Assembly: GCA_037577475.1 (NCBI GenBank)
Contig: CM075187.1
Coordinates: 24,334,810 to 24,398,809, forward strand
Source of the DNA: Chaunax sp. Z400
Taxonomy: Eukaryota; Chordata; Actinopteri; Lophiiformes; Chaunacidae
Direction: 5' to 3'
DNA length: 64,000 nt
The translations under genes and the position numbers were made by a program. Shown one piece after another: positions 50,425 through 62,903 of this stretch. Below the pieces are notes generated by a model that had not been told where the DNA came from, did not search any database, and saw nothing but the letters and a program-made list of their open reading frames with translations. Numbering within the stretch: position 1 is the stretch's first letter; the number at the start of each line of letters is the position of its first letter.

Positions 50425-50910
50425 TACCTTTATTTAACCTTTTTTTTTTACCAGGTTAGACCCATTGGGATTAAAATCTCTTTTTTCAAGAGAGACCTGG
50501 CTAAAATGGCAGCAGTACACAAAGTTTCAGATACAACATTAAAAACAATAAACAATCACTGGTGCAAATTGCAAACCCAACAAAGTGCAGGAGAATCCAA
50601 ACTCAGAATCAATTAAAACATTTACAATTATTAATCGACTCAGATTCCAAAGAATTCACAATGCCTTTAAATTCAGAGAGGGTAACTATAGGTCCTGGAG
50701 TTTAAGGTCATTCTGCAGACTATTCCGAGCAGATGGTGCAGAAAACATGAAGGCCTTTTTTCCCAACGCAGTCCGAGCTTTAGGAACAGTCATAAATAGA
50801 GTATCCCGAGACCGTAACCCATAAGTGCCATGCCTTTGGGACAGAAAGGCAGATAAATAACACGGCAGTCTACCAAGAATGGCCTTATAAATTAAACATA
50901 CCAGTGACTA
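50425..50910 (+). repeat. Dispersed teleost repeat ('tttatttaacc...agagacctgg' family)
   Basis: CCTTTATTTAACC, a T-run, CCAGGTTAGACCCATTGGGA, TTAAAATCTC, AAGAGAGACCTGGCTAAAAT and the late AAGGCAGATAAATAACACGG and CTACCAAGAATGGCCTTATA follow the order of a high-copy fish family. The 79-codon frame inside is not a gene. Confidence 0.65.
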
Positions 50911-51198
50911 AGCTGACTGTACCTGCAAAGGTTTTTGGCTGACTGTCTGATGTGGGTGGAGATGTGAACTGGCTTCCAGTTCCAGAGTTTGTGTTCTTGT
51001 TAGCTGGTTTCCAGCTATTAAAAGTTGATGTCTTGAGTTTGTTAGCCGGTACACGACTATGCTGCTCACAGCTGGCTGCTGTAGTTGGAGAAGTTGATTT
51101 TTTGATTCTGATATTTGTGCTTGAACTCATTATGAATTAAAGGCAACCTTGAACACTTTTAAAGAACAATCACAACATGTGCAGCTCTTCTCATTTAT

Positions 51199-51230
<32 letters not shown>

Positions 51231-53424
51231 TTTTGTCACCTGCCCACGCATTTTGCCCTGACGATTTACCACCACTGTTATGCTCACTCTCTTCACACCC
51301 TATTGCTGGCAAGATAAAAACCCCAGCCCACGTGGACCAAAGAAAAGCCAGTGCGGTTTTCATGATTGGGGAGAATAAGGTGGAGAGGAAGATGCAATGC
51401 AATCAGACTGAGAGAAGAATGAGACCTTACTGTAATTAGCCATTCTTTTCATTCTATCTATAGAAGGCTTTCCCTCTAGCTCATCTCTCTGCCTGCAGTA
51501 TATCAGTGAATTCTAATTAGGAAGCACTTGATGAGAGCGTGTGCTTTCTGTGGCCTAGATAGGCCACCTTCATCGGTATGAGCCCCGATGCTCTGGTGCG
51601 GCGGGTCCCACACTGTGCCATCAAACGAGAGCTCCGGTCTCTGAGGGCTGCTGGAAAAGGGGGGAGAGGGAGGAGGGAGAAGAAAGGGTGAGGCACATGG
51701 AGAGATAACAAGACTGGGCATCGTCAGGGGTGGCGACACAAGGGAGATAGAGTCCAGATCTGAGAGTTACATTAGTCAGGCTGCATGTTTTTGAAGTAGA
51801 TATGTGTGTGCTTCTGTTAAGGTGATGTGTTTATGTCTATGTGGCAGTGTGTCAGATTGTGTGAGTGGGTACAGAGTATAGTGCACCTCCAGTGGTGTTG
51901 AGGGCTGGTCTGAACAATGGTACTCTCAAATCTCACAGCAAGTGGGTGACTGTCATCAGAATCCTTCACTGCAGTTGTACATTAGATCTGGGTTTGTTTG
52001 GCGAAGCCTTGTTTGACTGGACCATTACCGAGGGGCTGTGGCTGCATGCAGGCTTGGGCAGATACTGTGCATTTGACAGGGCATCTTTCCTATTTATTTC
52101 CGCCCTCCATCTACACTGAAAAAAGCTTGTTATTCCATTGCTCAGCTTTTGGAGCAGTGCAAAGTCTGTCAAAGAATTGCATTGGCCAATCAAATGCATA
52201 TTCACCTAGCTAACACTGCAATGAAACATAAAAAACATTGTCACAGTAATTATTTTATCATTCCACATTTGTTTTAAACAGCGCTTAGATCAGTGTTATT
52301 TCATACTTTTATACTTTTCTGGTAACATCATTCAAAAATACATTATAAATAATTGAGACCAACAAAATTCTGATGAAGTAAGAGGAGATACTGAGGTGAG
52401 GGAATGATGGGAACGAAGATTTTAAAAAAGCACGATGGAATTGAAAAGAATGGTTGAGCTGATTAAAAAAATAAAGATAAGTAATGTTGATGAAGCTGCA
52501 GTGGAAAAGAAAATGCAAAGGTCTCAGGGAGCAGCAGCGGACAGAATGAATGTTTAATCAGGTGAGACTCAGTGGAACAAAATGTAATTGCATGAGTAAA
52601 GAAGACAGTGAGCATGGCTTGAAGGAAAATAACTGAACTTTGTAAGTTGTAATCAAGCCACTTCTTATAAAACAATTCTTATTTATATTGTTGCTTGTCA
52701 AGTTCAATTAAATTGAATCTCTGGGAAGCTAACATGGTTAATTTAAACAGAAAGCAAATGCATCACTATTCCTCTTAAGTGTGCCTGACACAAAAGATTT
52801 AGATTTGTGAAACTAAAATTAAAAAAAAGCGAGCGTTGACCAATGTTTTCACAGACAAACTGGATTTTCAGTTTAAGCTTAGTGTATATGGAGTGTGAGA
52901 TAAGGACCAAAACAAGGTGGAGGCCTGTAGGGTCACACCAGGAGATGTTCTCACCCGTGTTCAGTCATTTAGCAGCACAGGCTACAAGTTATTATGCCGC
53001 AGCTTTAGCCGTGACAATAATAATAATTATGAGACGGTCGGAGCAGAAGAATCGAAACGCCCATTTAGCAGATGAGTTTCCAAACGACCTCCTGAAAAAA
53101 GAAATGGCTCCTGGCCAACCAACGTGTCAGAACTCTTTGTCTCCTTCTCTCACCCTCGCCCTCTCTTTCTTGTCTTTCTTTTCTCTCACCCTCTCCATCT
53201 CACATTCAGTGTCACTTGTGAAATGTGGTAGACCACTGAAATGACAAGCACACACATACACCACATATTCTTCACACCAGAGCAGTCACAAGAAAGGATT
53301 TTTCTCACTCACTAACACACACAGACAAATGCCTTGATTGAGACACAAACACACACGCATAGGCACAATCCCATGCACATGTGAGGACACACTTCTGAGG
53401 ACACACAGAGCTTCTGATTTGACC
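50911..53424. other. Unique DNA, no gene recognised
   Basis: A (CA)n tract at 51211-51232 and a purine-rich stretch at 51655-51690. A 133-codon plus frame (52843-53244) ends in a Ser/Leu-rich pyrimidine tract and has no domain. Nothing assignable. Confidence 0.45.
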
Positions 53425-53445
53425 AAAAAAAAAAAAAAAAAAAAA
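53425..53445. repeat. A21 homopolymer
   Basis: Twenty-one consecutive A. No retroposed gene was recognised upstream. Confidence 0.9.
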
Positions 53446-53512
53446 CCCTCACATGCCCCGTCACATACACACCCCTCTCCCTTGTGTGGAGCCACACTTG
53501 GTGCTGCTTCAT

Positions 53513-53544
53513 CTTGGTATGTGCTGCATACAGCACATACCAAG
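53513..53544. other. Perfect 14-bp hairpin, 4-nt loop
   Basis: CTTGGTATGTGCTG (53513-53526) and its exact reverse complement CAGCACATACCAAG (53531-53544) are separated by CATA. The 12-mer GCTGCATACAGC, itself part of the hairpin apex, recurs just downstream at about 53545-53556. Confidence 0.9.
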
Positions 53545-53800
53545 CTGCATACAGCTGCATCACGCTAACTATCCCCTGAGTGAGATAGAGGGAGAAGAAT
53601 AGGGGTAAATTAGGGAGGGAAGAAAGAGAGATTGAGCAAAAAGATGATGCTTGTGTGCCCTACATAGATTATAACCGAAAAGGAGAGGGAGTATGTGGGG
53701 AGGAGAGGCTGAAGTTAAAGTGTGAATGGAGACAGAGACTGTCATGGAAAAAGAAAGGGGAAAACATATTTCTATTTTTTATTTTTTACACTCTAGTCCT

Positions 53801-54323
53801 ATTATAACTAGGGTTGGGCATCGTTTAGAATTTAACGGTTCTTATTCAGGTTCCGATTCTGCTTTTCGGTTTCACTTCTTTACGGTTCTCGATTGCTGTT
53901 CCTTGAGGGTGAGCATGGAAACAGGCCAAATGCTTATTTCACAGAAGAAAAAGGTATTTAAAAAAATGTTTAGTCATGTTAGTTGTGCATCCTCCCTTGC
54001 AAGTTTGGCGCAAGTGTTGCACTGTGCCGACCCGGCAGTTTTCTGGGCAAAATAAAGCCACACTTTTGAGCACTGTTTGCTGTGCTCCGTGGCATAGCCC
54101 AGCTTGAAATACCCATCCAACGTATGAGGCGGAGACTACGTTGCATGCTAAGCTGCATGCCACCGTCACGGAAACTGAAACTTAACTTGAGCGTGACTGA
54201 AATTTATGTAGGAATCGATAAGCACAATCGAAATCAAAATTTCTTAATGATTCCAATGGATTCAGAGTTTTGGAACCCGTTCCAATTTGGAACCGGTTCT
54301 CCATGCCCAACCCTAATTATAAC
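53801..54323. mobile_element. hAT-type non-autonomous transposon with exact 8-bp target duplication
   Basis: The element spans 53809-54315 (507 bp). It begins TAGGGTTGGGCAT and ends ATGCCCAACCCTA, a perfect 13-bp terminal inverted repeat. Both sides carry the identical octamer ATTATAAC (53801-53808 and 54316-54323). Eight-bp duplications are diagnostic of the hAT superfamily among fish DNA transposons. The interior has inverted segments with ACGGTTCTCGATTG and CGATAAGCACAATCG-like motifs but no transposase; the 109- and 93-codon frames are fortuitous. The intact target duplication suggests a relatively recent insertion. Confidence 0.93.
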
Positions 54324-54795
54324 CGGATTGAATGAATTGGTGACTGTTTGCATCGCAAGCTAATAAGAAACTGGTAAAACCTGCAATAATCACAATTTTA
54401 ACATGGAGGATTATATAAAGACCTATGTATGTTTAACATGAAAGCTGTCACTCATTTTGTTGAACCTGTGGAGAACTATCACCCCTACTCTTCCTCTTTA
54501 TGCAGCTTTTGAGTGTTTTTGAGTTCATTCTTTTGGTTTTACAGCCTGGATATGCAGACAGCTTTTAAAGAAAAGAAGCTCTGATAAACCCACTTTGTTC
54601 TACCTACACAGCACCAAACAGGTAGACAGGGAAAGTTAGCAACTAGCTAATGAGCCTGGTGGATATTTTGCAGAAATCTGTCAATAGTTTGTGGAGATCA
54701 AAATAGGAGCTGGGTGAGTGCACATTGGACAGAACAAGACTCCAAATGAATACGAATTCTGATAAAAGGGAAATGATGCCAATAGACTCAACAAG

Positions 54796-54820
54796 TAATG
54801 TAAAAAAAAAAAAAAACACA
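54796..54820. repeat. A-rich tract
   Basis: Run of about 14 A interrupting unique DNA; no retroposon recognised. Confidence 0.8.
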
Positions 54821-55088
54821 GGAAAGAGAAATACAACAACACTACATGTGTTTATCTGCAAAGAGGGAGAGGATTGGAAAATAGGCTAAAAAGAGTCACG
54901 GAAAATGATAAGTGTTCCCAGAAACATGAGAGAAAGATACTAAAAGAGAGATGTGACCAGAGGCTGAGGAGACAGGATAAAAAGAGAGATATAAATTACA
55001 GTTTGGGGGTTCAGTATGTGAACTGCACTAAAACACGAGAAAGGAAACAAGAGAGGCAGAGCAGTCCGAAGTCGGGTGATAAATGAGT

Positions 55089-55260
55089 CGAGGGCTGCAC
55101 AGGACGCTCTCGCCTTTTCATCTTACGTTGCTGACCTTGGGCTTATGAGCTGTAATAAAACGTGGCCAAGCACTCCTGAAATTGGTCCACTCGCCGTAAT
55201 GCTCGGCAGCCTTCCGCCGCATTAGCATACAGCTTTTATAGAGTACAGTACATCCAGCGC
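55089..55260. other. Possible conserved non-coding element
   Basis: Balanced, CpG-containing unique segment with GGGCTTATGAGCTGTAATAA, AACGTGGCCAAGCACTCCTG, GAAATTGGTCCACTCGCCGT and CGCCGCATTAGCATACAGC. No frame or repeat signature. Candidate by texture only; it differs sharply from the purine-rich DNA on both sides. Confidence 0.35.
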
Positions 55261-55289
55261 ATATCACAGCTGTGCCTCGGGGACTGCGG

Positions 55290-55640
55290 GGGGAGATGAT
55301 CAGGGTGATGATGAGGATGATGAAGACACGAATCGTAGCCAGGGGTCGATGGCTCTAATGGGAGACGAGGAGACGAGGATGACGAAGATGAAGAAGAAGA
55401 ATGTAAGAGGAATGGTAATGTTAGAAGAGAGCAGAGTGATTTCTGTGATGGCAGGAGTGGATGTGATAGTGAAGACGAGGATGAAGTAATGGAGGAAGAG
55501 GAGATGATAAATTGGAGGAATAACATGAGACCAGGGCATGGTAGATTAATGAAAGATGGGGGAGAAGACAAGGCAATGTAAAGGACTTATAGAAAATGAT
55601 AAATGAGATGATGAAGATGGAGAGGAGGAGGAACAATATA
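55290..55640. repeat. GA-rich low-complexity tract
   Basis: Plus strand is rich in GATGA, GAGGA and GAAGA units. The minus-strand Ser/Leu/His frames of 79-111 codons arise from this composition. Confidence 0.85.
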
Positions 55641-56018
55641 AAGAAGGGCTGATATAAACCCAGCAACTTTCACAGAAGTAATAACAACATAACTTCAGAC
55701 ATTTCCACAGTTGCCTTAATGTACATTAAGTTAACTGTGCTTTGCTTCTGTCACATCAGTCAAGATGAAATTTAAAATGTCTCTTCTTAGCAAACGTTCT
55801 GTTCCTGCAGTGCAGAGAGTGGGAACATGAGGATGAAGAAGACCAAGATTATTACATCACTTTTTTAACACCTTCAAATTTCTCTTCTGCCTCTTTGCAC
55901 CTCTGTCACAATCACCTTCTTCTTCTCTTCACGAGAAGAAGAAAAATACCTCCGTCATATTTTGAAGGGTAATAAACAGCATGCTTCTCTCAAAGCCTGA
56001 CTGCTGTTATCTTCAGCC

Positions 56019-56040
56019 ATAATAATAATAATATAATAAT
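56019..56040. repeat. (AAT)n microsatellite
   Basis: Short AAT array directly at the broken end of the Tc1-like transposase remnant. Confidence 0.9.
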
Positions 56041-56448
56041 ATCCAGGTACTCCTGACAGACATGAGCCACATGTAGTCTGGCATTGTCATGCATGAAGGT
56101 GATGCCTGATTGCTGTATCCTGGGAATGACATGTGGACCTAGGACCATATATCAGTAACAGATAGCTGTCAGTGTACCGTGGATGTGGACAAGGTCTGAC
56201 CACCATCCATTAGCAGTGGCTCCCCACATCATGACACCACCACCAAAATGATCCACTTCCTGGATGTATGCTGCAGGATAGCGTTCCCCACGGCGACCAT
56301 ACACACGCCTACAACCATCAGCTCTGTGCAAGTTAAATCTGGATTTGTCACTAAATGTGATCTCTGACCACTCTGCAATGCGCCATAACATCTGTAACAT
56401 CTGTGCTGCACATATCTGCCGAGTTCCAGCTATCAGCATCATCAGCAT
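56041..56448 (-). pseudogene. Tc1-like transposase remnant with in-frame stop
   Basis: The minus-strand frame reads WSEITFSDKSRFNLHRADGC, RRVYGRRGERYPAAYIQEVD, HFGGGVMMWGATANG and LTAICY, then a TGA at 56152-56154, and continues in the same frame with YMVLGPHVIPRIQQSGITFM and HDNARLHVAHVCQEYLD. These are the Tc1/mariner DDE motifs around the first Asp (FSDKSRF) and second Asp (HDNARLHVA). Translation ends abruptly at an AAT microsatellite, so the third acidic residue and C-terminus are lost. The N-terminal half is not recognisable. Inactive. It differs from the relic at 43384-43840 and belongs to another Tc1 lineage. Confidence 0.88.
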
Positions 56449-59114
56449 CTCAACTACCTGGTCACATAAATTTTGCAGAAGTCGTGGCTGAGTAGGATAT
56501 ACTCAGTTGTTTCAGTAGGATATTAATTTTGCCTGGGTTTTTTATTGTCTTGGCCAGGTGTGTACAATCAATCACAAACAAATCACACCACCACCATCAT
56601 TTACTCTAAAATGCACCAAAGATTGTAACTGAAAATGCTTTACTAATTGATTGTTATGTATGATTTAACTTGTTTTAGTTTTGAGTACTTAATAAAGTCA
56701 CATGCTTGTTTGTTTCAATAGATTAGGGCAAGTGAAAGGAAAATATTTGGTTCTTAAAAACATGCTCTGCTGCTGTAATACTAAGCATTTCGAATCATCA
56801 GTTGTCTGACTGAAATAAATATAATTATTTATTTCCTCAACATTTTAATGGAGATTTTATGATATCACTAATAACCTGAAACTATAGGTGACAGTAAAGT
56901 AACGACAGGACATTAATTGGTGATCAGCATCAGCTGATTCCGCTTTCAGCAGTGGGTGATTGGCCCCCAAAATCTTCACTGAACCACGTTTACTTGTAAT
57001 GGAGCTGTGGAGCATCATTCCTGGTCCGATACAGATTACTTGCTCTGTTTGTTTGGAGAGATAATGAATTAATTCTGGTACAGACCTGATTAAGTGAAAG
57101 ATGTTGGGATGAGAAAAGGAGGCGATGAGGCATTGATTCTTGAGAGACAATGAAGGATTGAACCTCAATTGAAAAGAAGTCTATGATGCAGTTTAAAATT
57201 GTTTTGGAAAAAAATATATAAACAATGGGATGAAGTGTCACAAAATTGATTAGGTCTGCAAGACTCAATTGCAGGAACTATTGGATGGATTAAAATTTCT
57301 CACAGGATGAATTTGATGATCCCAGAGCATTTCCTCTTCTGGCTCCAAAAATTAAAATTTTCATTTATCCTTAAAATAACTCAGATGGATTGTCACAGAA
57401 TTCAGTACAGACAGTTGAGGCTCCAGTCAATGTATCTTATACTGACTTTAGTGATACCCTGGCTTTTCATTTAGTTGGACCATCAGTTGAAAACGATCTG
57501 CCAAATACTTACAGAATCTTTTGACCAATCAAAATGGTTTACATTTATGAATCTGGAGACAAACCAAACACAAACATCTACTGTATTCAGGCTGAGTTTT
57601 CAGCAGTAGGAGAGATTTCTCATCTTGTGACTACATTCAGAATTCATCAATATTATTCTGGTTGTGTCTTAAAAGCAGTGAAGTGATTCCACAATGCATA
57701 AATGTGTTCACATTGTTCATACCCTTCTTATCATTAATATGCATTTTGCTGGGGTTTTGTGGAGTTTGAATGTCCCAAGGCTGCCTAAATGTTGTTTCAG
57801 AAGTTGTTTCACTCTGGTGAAATAAAGTTTCAGGAGGAAACAATATTTCTTTTTGCTGTGTAATTGATCATAAATTCAGACATCAGCAGTATGAAGCCAA
57901 AAACATGCTCTCAGGCTTTCAAAACTCGATATGTACAATAGAGAAATTCTTGTATTTTCATCACTTTATGTCTGACAGATTGCCTGAGTGTGTTAGTGTG
58001 TTTGTATAAGAGAGATGATAATGGGAAGTTGTGTTTTAGAAAGTAAAATACACATAATCCTTTGCATAAGGGCCTGCAAATGGAGCCGAGGTTTTCAACC
58101 ATGACAGAGCAATATAAAAGTCATTAAAAATACTGCATGATAAAAAAAGGAAAAATCTGTGAAATGACAAAAACAGACATGTTTAAAGTCACACAGCAGT
58201 AATAATAGTCATATGCTTAACTCGGAAAGGCCAGTGAGAAGACATGTGTTTTAAGACACTTGATATTAGTCATCAGTGTGGCCTGAGCTGAAAGATAAGT
58301 GGAGCTTTCAGTTTGATATTATGGATGGTTTGGGGGCTCTCAGCCACACAGTCATGGAGCAGAGCAGCTGCACGTCACAGAGGGGAGAAAGTGTCATGAC
58401 ATATTAAGAACCTGTGCGTGATTAAAGGAGTCTAAAAATGTATTCTGAATTTGAAGGACAGGTAATGCAGAGAGGCAAAAACAAGGGTTATGCTGTCTGT
58501 CTCCTCTGATTAGGTTCAGGGATGTCGCTGCTAAACTCAGAAACAACAGGAGAGTCAGGACACTGAAAAGTCGTGACTGCATTTGACTGCAGCCTACCTT
58601 TATTAAGGAACACAGGACATGACTATAGACACATTTCAGATTTCTTATTTTGTATCCAGAATTGTAAAGTGGTTAAAAATCTGTGGAGAAAAAACCCCCT
58701 CAAACTAAAATAATTAAGTAGATGCAAATACCAGCAGGCTTAATGTGTAACATATGTAGGCACAGTGAGTCAAGGATCTAAATATCAATCAAAAGTTTAA
58801 GCCACAGATGAAGAAAAAACACCATCTTAAGTTCTCGGTGGGTTGGGGCTCGGTAGCACCTGCATGCCTGAAGGAAGAATTCAAATTCAGAGTGAGGTGG
58901 GTGTGAAGTGTCAGAATGTGTTTGGCGAGCCTTCTTCCCGGGCTGATCAGCATATATATTTGACATTTGTTTCAGTAGCCTTCCAATAAATATGCTGTCT
59001 ATATTCACATTTCCTGCCTGTTCTTGTTTTGCACATTCTGAGTTTTTCAGCGTAATTTCACGAGACGGCTAATTTTTAAGAACATTGCAAGTGTCATTCA
59101 TAACATTTAAAGTT
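56449..59114. other. Unique AT-rich DNA
   Basis: Sequence at 56520-56600 (TGGCCAGGTGTGTACAATCA) may be the leader of the Tc1-like element. About 58230-58400 has weak dispersed-repeat texture (AAAGGCCAGTGAGAAGACAT). Otherwise nothing recognised; frames are at most 103 codons without motifs. Confidence 0.4.
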
Positions 59115-59160
59115 GTGTGTGTGTGTGTGTGTGTGTGTGTGTCTCTGTGTGTGTGTGTGA
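59115..59160. repeat. (GT)n microsatellite
   Basis: Two GT runs separated by CTCT. The 129-codon plus frame that starts upstream is driven by this tract and later T-rich DNA. Confidence 0.9.
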
Positions 59161-61831
59161 TCTATCACCACATTAAGCTTTTTTTTCTGGTTTTTTTTTT
59201 GCTTTGCTTTTGTGTCTCCTGGCTGAAAATGTATTTTTTCACCCATCCACCATCTCTTCTCTGTACTGCTTCACCTGACATTTTTTGCTCTATTATATTT
59301 ATGCATAAAATGATATGTGGAAAACTTCATGTGGACACCTTTAAAAGACATGCAATAAAGAAAAAATGCCTCGTGATTAATGTGAAAGGATCTGGCAAGA
59401 TATCCATATTATGCCATTTGGTGAGACCACGCTGGTGCTATCATGTAAAAAGCTCACAAAGTAAAAACTTATAAAGTGTAACTATATATACTATTCATGC
59501 CATAAGATCCTGCCCTCCTTACAGTGTAGTGTTTCCCCTACCGTTCATTTGGAGGGGCTGAAGTGAAGTGATGTGTTGCGAAACTGTTAAACAATCCAAA
59601 ATAAATTCTGCATGGGGCAATAGGGCTCCACTGGAAGCGGTGCAAGTAATGACTGTAGGGACATTGTCTCATCAATGATGGGTTGGAGTAGCTGTACTGT
59701 AGACATCCTGATGCTGCTGAAAGCTCAGTCATACCTGAACATAGAGATCTACAAGCATGCTGAATAATAACGATGCATCTACTTGGGGGGTGCAGGACAT
59801 GTCAGATTAGTAGATGTATGTATAAAATGTCAGACAATAAACATTTCACACAATTCACTGGAGTCAAATCTCTATGCTGTGTTAACGTTTAGGTTTTTAG
59901 GTACAATCATGGGTAACCTTTAAGCTAAAAGATTTTAGAAAATACAGACACACTTTGTCCCAAGTGTTTGTCTGCATAAGTCCCGTCATTTTTCTCACTA
60001 ACTTTTATCACCTCATATTGCTAAGTGCAATCTAAGTAAGTGAATGAGAGATTGCTATCATTATGGTGTTATGTGACCAGACATGATGTTAACAACTGGC
60101 CTTTAAACTGCCCTTTTTTTATTTTATTAGGAATCTGCATGATTTTAGGGGTCAATATTCAAAGTCCCATCTTTCAGGTAAGGCTGCATTTTAATGTAAA
60201 TGTACCCATTAATATTAACAACATAATAACATTAGATATTTTAAAAATGTTAATGTTAAGAGTCTGATGAAGTCCTATAGGAATTGTGCACTACAATGAG
60301 GTGTCCTGAGATGTAATTGAATAAGCATTAATTTAGAACAGAACATTAATGAATACTTCATCCAGTTTACGTTGAGACATCATCTTTGAGACAATTGTCA
60401 TATCTTTTATGTGAGACTGTGATTTAAATGCACATTTTACATAGGAGGACAGTGTATTCTACCAGCAGCTGATGTTTGTGGAAGTTCCTTGAAAAGCAAC
60501 AAACTGACATGTCCACTTCCAAGCTGTCAGGTTGTATTAATCCTCTCTAACATCAGGACTGGCCAATATCCCTTTAGTTTGTCAAAATTAACTTAACCCC
60601 ACTTGGTTGATGCAGCCTTCAATCTGGGGAAGTAGAATATAGTCTGTACATTATTCACCTTAATGAAGTCTAAAGAAAATCTGAGAATGTTATCAGATTT
60701 TGGCACAAGCAGGCATGGCAATGCTTAACAAGAACAATAGCTTTGCAATACCATTACTGAGCTTATATTTAACCCCAGCTTACTGATGTTTCTCTGATGA
60801 AAATGATAAAACTTCTGCTTAATAGGTTTACAATCCCCAATATTTATATCAAATGTGTGTTGAATAGTGTGAAAGAAAAGTTACTTAGTTTACCATTTAT
60901 CTATTTTGGTTCTTCTCTGAAAGGAATGTGACCAATGTACTGATGGTTATTCATAGTGGAGACCACATGCTTATGCTTTTGCCATAGAAGGTATTAGTTA
61001 CCTGAGGAATGTCCTAGATGTATATGTCCTCTCATTCTAACTTATGGTTCGTGTGTAAATGACCCATGGGTCTCTATTCCATTGGATGGAAACACTATAA
61101 CAAGCTAACTCTGTGGTCATCTCTTTGAGACATTCATGACTGACTCCTTGAACTCAGGTATGTTCACTTTAACCCTATCAGTGTTTTACTGTGTTTATTC
61201 AAATTGTTTCAGTGTGCTTTACAGACAATCTTCCACCACAGTAGACATGTATAACCCTTAATCAAGTTAGTTGCTTGGACACTTCCAAATGTCTTCACAA
61301 GTCATCCAGATCACCATGAAGTCCTGCTCGGTCGGGACCTGACATATCCTCCTCGCTTTCTTGGGTAGAACCCAGAACCTTTTTGCTGTGAGGCAGCAGT
61401 GGATGTGTCCTATAAACAATGGTGGAACCAAATCTTTTGAAAAAGTGGAAATGTGAAGTGACTGGCTGCAGAATGTTTTGCATGATTTCTTTTTGTATTA
61501 TTTATTTATTATTTTTATTGTTTGGTATATTTTCAAACCAAATACTTTTATTATTTGCCTTTTGGAATTCATAACATGTTTTTGTTGGGGACTGAAATGG
61601 TACATGGATGAATAACGTCGCAGTGTTATAATTGTAAGAATTCTATAAACTACGGTATCTCGTGAGATAACATTTATGTGTTAGGCATGAGGAAATGTCT
61701 CTCTCGTCTGGAGTCACGTTCTCTCTTTCTGAAATTTTTTTTATTTATTGGAATGAATGTCTGATGAACAATATTAACAAAGATAATGAAATAAATCAAC
61801 ATTAATACATTAATAATAATAATATTAATAC
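59161..61831. other. Unique AT-rich DNA
   Basis: No gene recognised. Near 59525, GTAGTGTTTCCCCTACCG resembles the terminus of a hAT-like fish repeat, without a matching second end. A 62-codon minus frame at 61295-61483 has no domain. Confidence 0.45.
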
Positions 61832-61862
61832 ATGTGTGTGTGTGTGAGTGTGTGTGTGTGTA
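61832..61862. repeat. (GT)n microsatellite
   Basis: About 15 GT units with one GA interruption. Confidence 0.9.
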
Positions 61863-62361
61863 GATAAACTGAAAGGTAACTAGTAACTAAAGATGTCCAA
61901 TAGATGTAATAGAGTAAAAAGTACTATCCATCCTTCTGAAATGAAGAACATTAGAAAGTGAAAGGTTTTCTAAATTGTACTCATGTCTGTCATTTAGAGG
62001 AGAGAAATCTGTCATGACTTATGAAGAAGAATTAGGTCACCGTGAAAAATGTAGCACTTTTTTTCCATGTCAATAAAAAATAAAATATGAATAAATGTTC
62101 GATGTGAAATAGCTTTTAATGATGAAGGACTTTCTAATGAAGTGATCACTGCCTGCCTGCATTCAAACAATGCACACTAACAGACCTACATTTGTTTGAG
62201 CTGGCTGTGTCACGGTCGACCTTTATGTCTCCCGAATCCATGAGTGTAAAATACAAATTTAGAAATATATCATTCAGTCACACTTCTTATATGTAATAAA
62301 AGAGCAGGCCCAGGTGCTCCCACAGCAATCTTATTATTTTCAATGTTATTTTCATGATATA

Positions 62362-62720
62362 ATTAGGGCCTGAGCACTAAGTGTATATGACTCTATTGTT
62401 CTGCAAGAAGTTATTATTGTTCCAATGAATCACATTGTTGGAGGCCTGAACATGCTGAAAAACCCATGAAAGCTGGCAGAAAATTCAACGGTAGGGGAAA
62501 TTTACGTGTCATATGGTGATTGGAAATGGGCGTGGCAAAATGGCTCGCTTGCACCACCTGAAAGGCGGCCCAGCTTCTAGTTAAACATACATGTACTAAA
62601 TGTGGTACAGATATGTAACTGACCTAGACTAGCAAAAAAGTCTCTTGCAGCATTGACCTAATGCAAACAGCAAGTCTGCCATTTTGATGTTGTGACCATT
62701 TTTTTGGTATTTTTTGAATC
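62362..62720 (+). repeat. Dispersed teleost repeat, degenerate copy
   Basis: The segment starts TTAGGGCCTGAGCACTAAGT and contains GGCCTGAACATGCTGAAAAA and GGGCGTGGCAAAATGGCTCG. I recognise these as hallmarks of a high-copy fish repeat with a 'gggcctgagcac' start and internal 'gggcgtggcaaaatggct'. No coding potential is seen. It lies just downstream of the kinase gene and may overlap its 3' UTR. Confidence 0.6.
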
Positions 62721-62876
62721 TCTTCTTTATTTTAACTTGAGTTGCTTGGTGCTGACTGTGTATGTGATTACCTTTTCAGCCCCTTCTGAAGTATACAGTG
62801 AATGGTTTAGCTACAGATCTGAAGAACACAACAAAACCAGTCTTTGGAGTCATTTGGGATATGATTATGGCATATT

Positions 62877-62882
62877 TTTATT
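62877..62882 (-). promoter_or_regulatory. Candidate polyadenylation signal of the kinase gene
   Basis: AATAAA on the minus strand, 22 bp downstream of the kinase stop codon. This is unusually close. A second AATAAA lies at 62726-62731, about 175 bp downstream, and may be the real one. Both are motif matches only. Confidence 0.35.
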
Positions 62883-62903
62883 TATGTATTTAAAACAGAA
62901 CAT

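Noticed and set aside
52843..53244. 133-codon plus-strand frame
   Set aside because: No motif; the C-terminal Ser/Leu run comes from a pyrimidine tract.
55236..55666. Ser/His/Leu-rich minus-strand frames
   Set aside because: Products of the GA-rich low-complexity DNA at 55290-55640.
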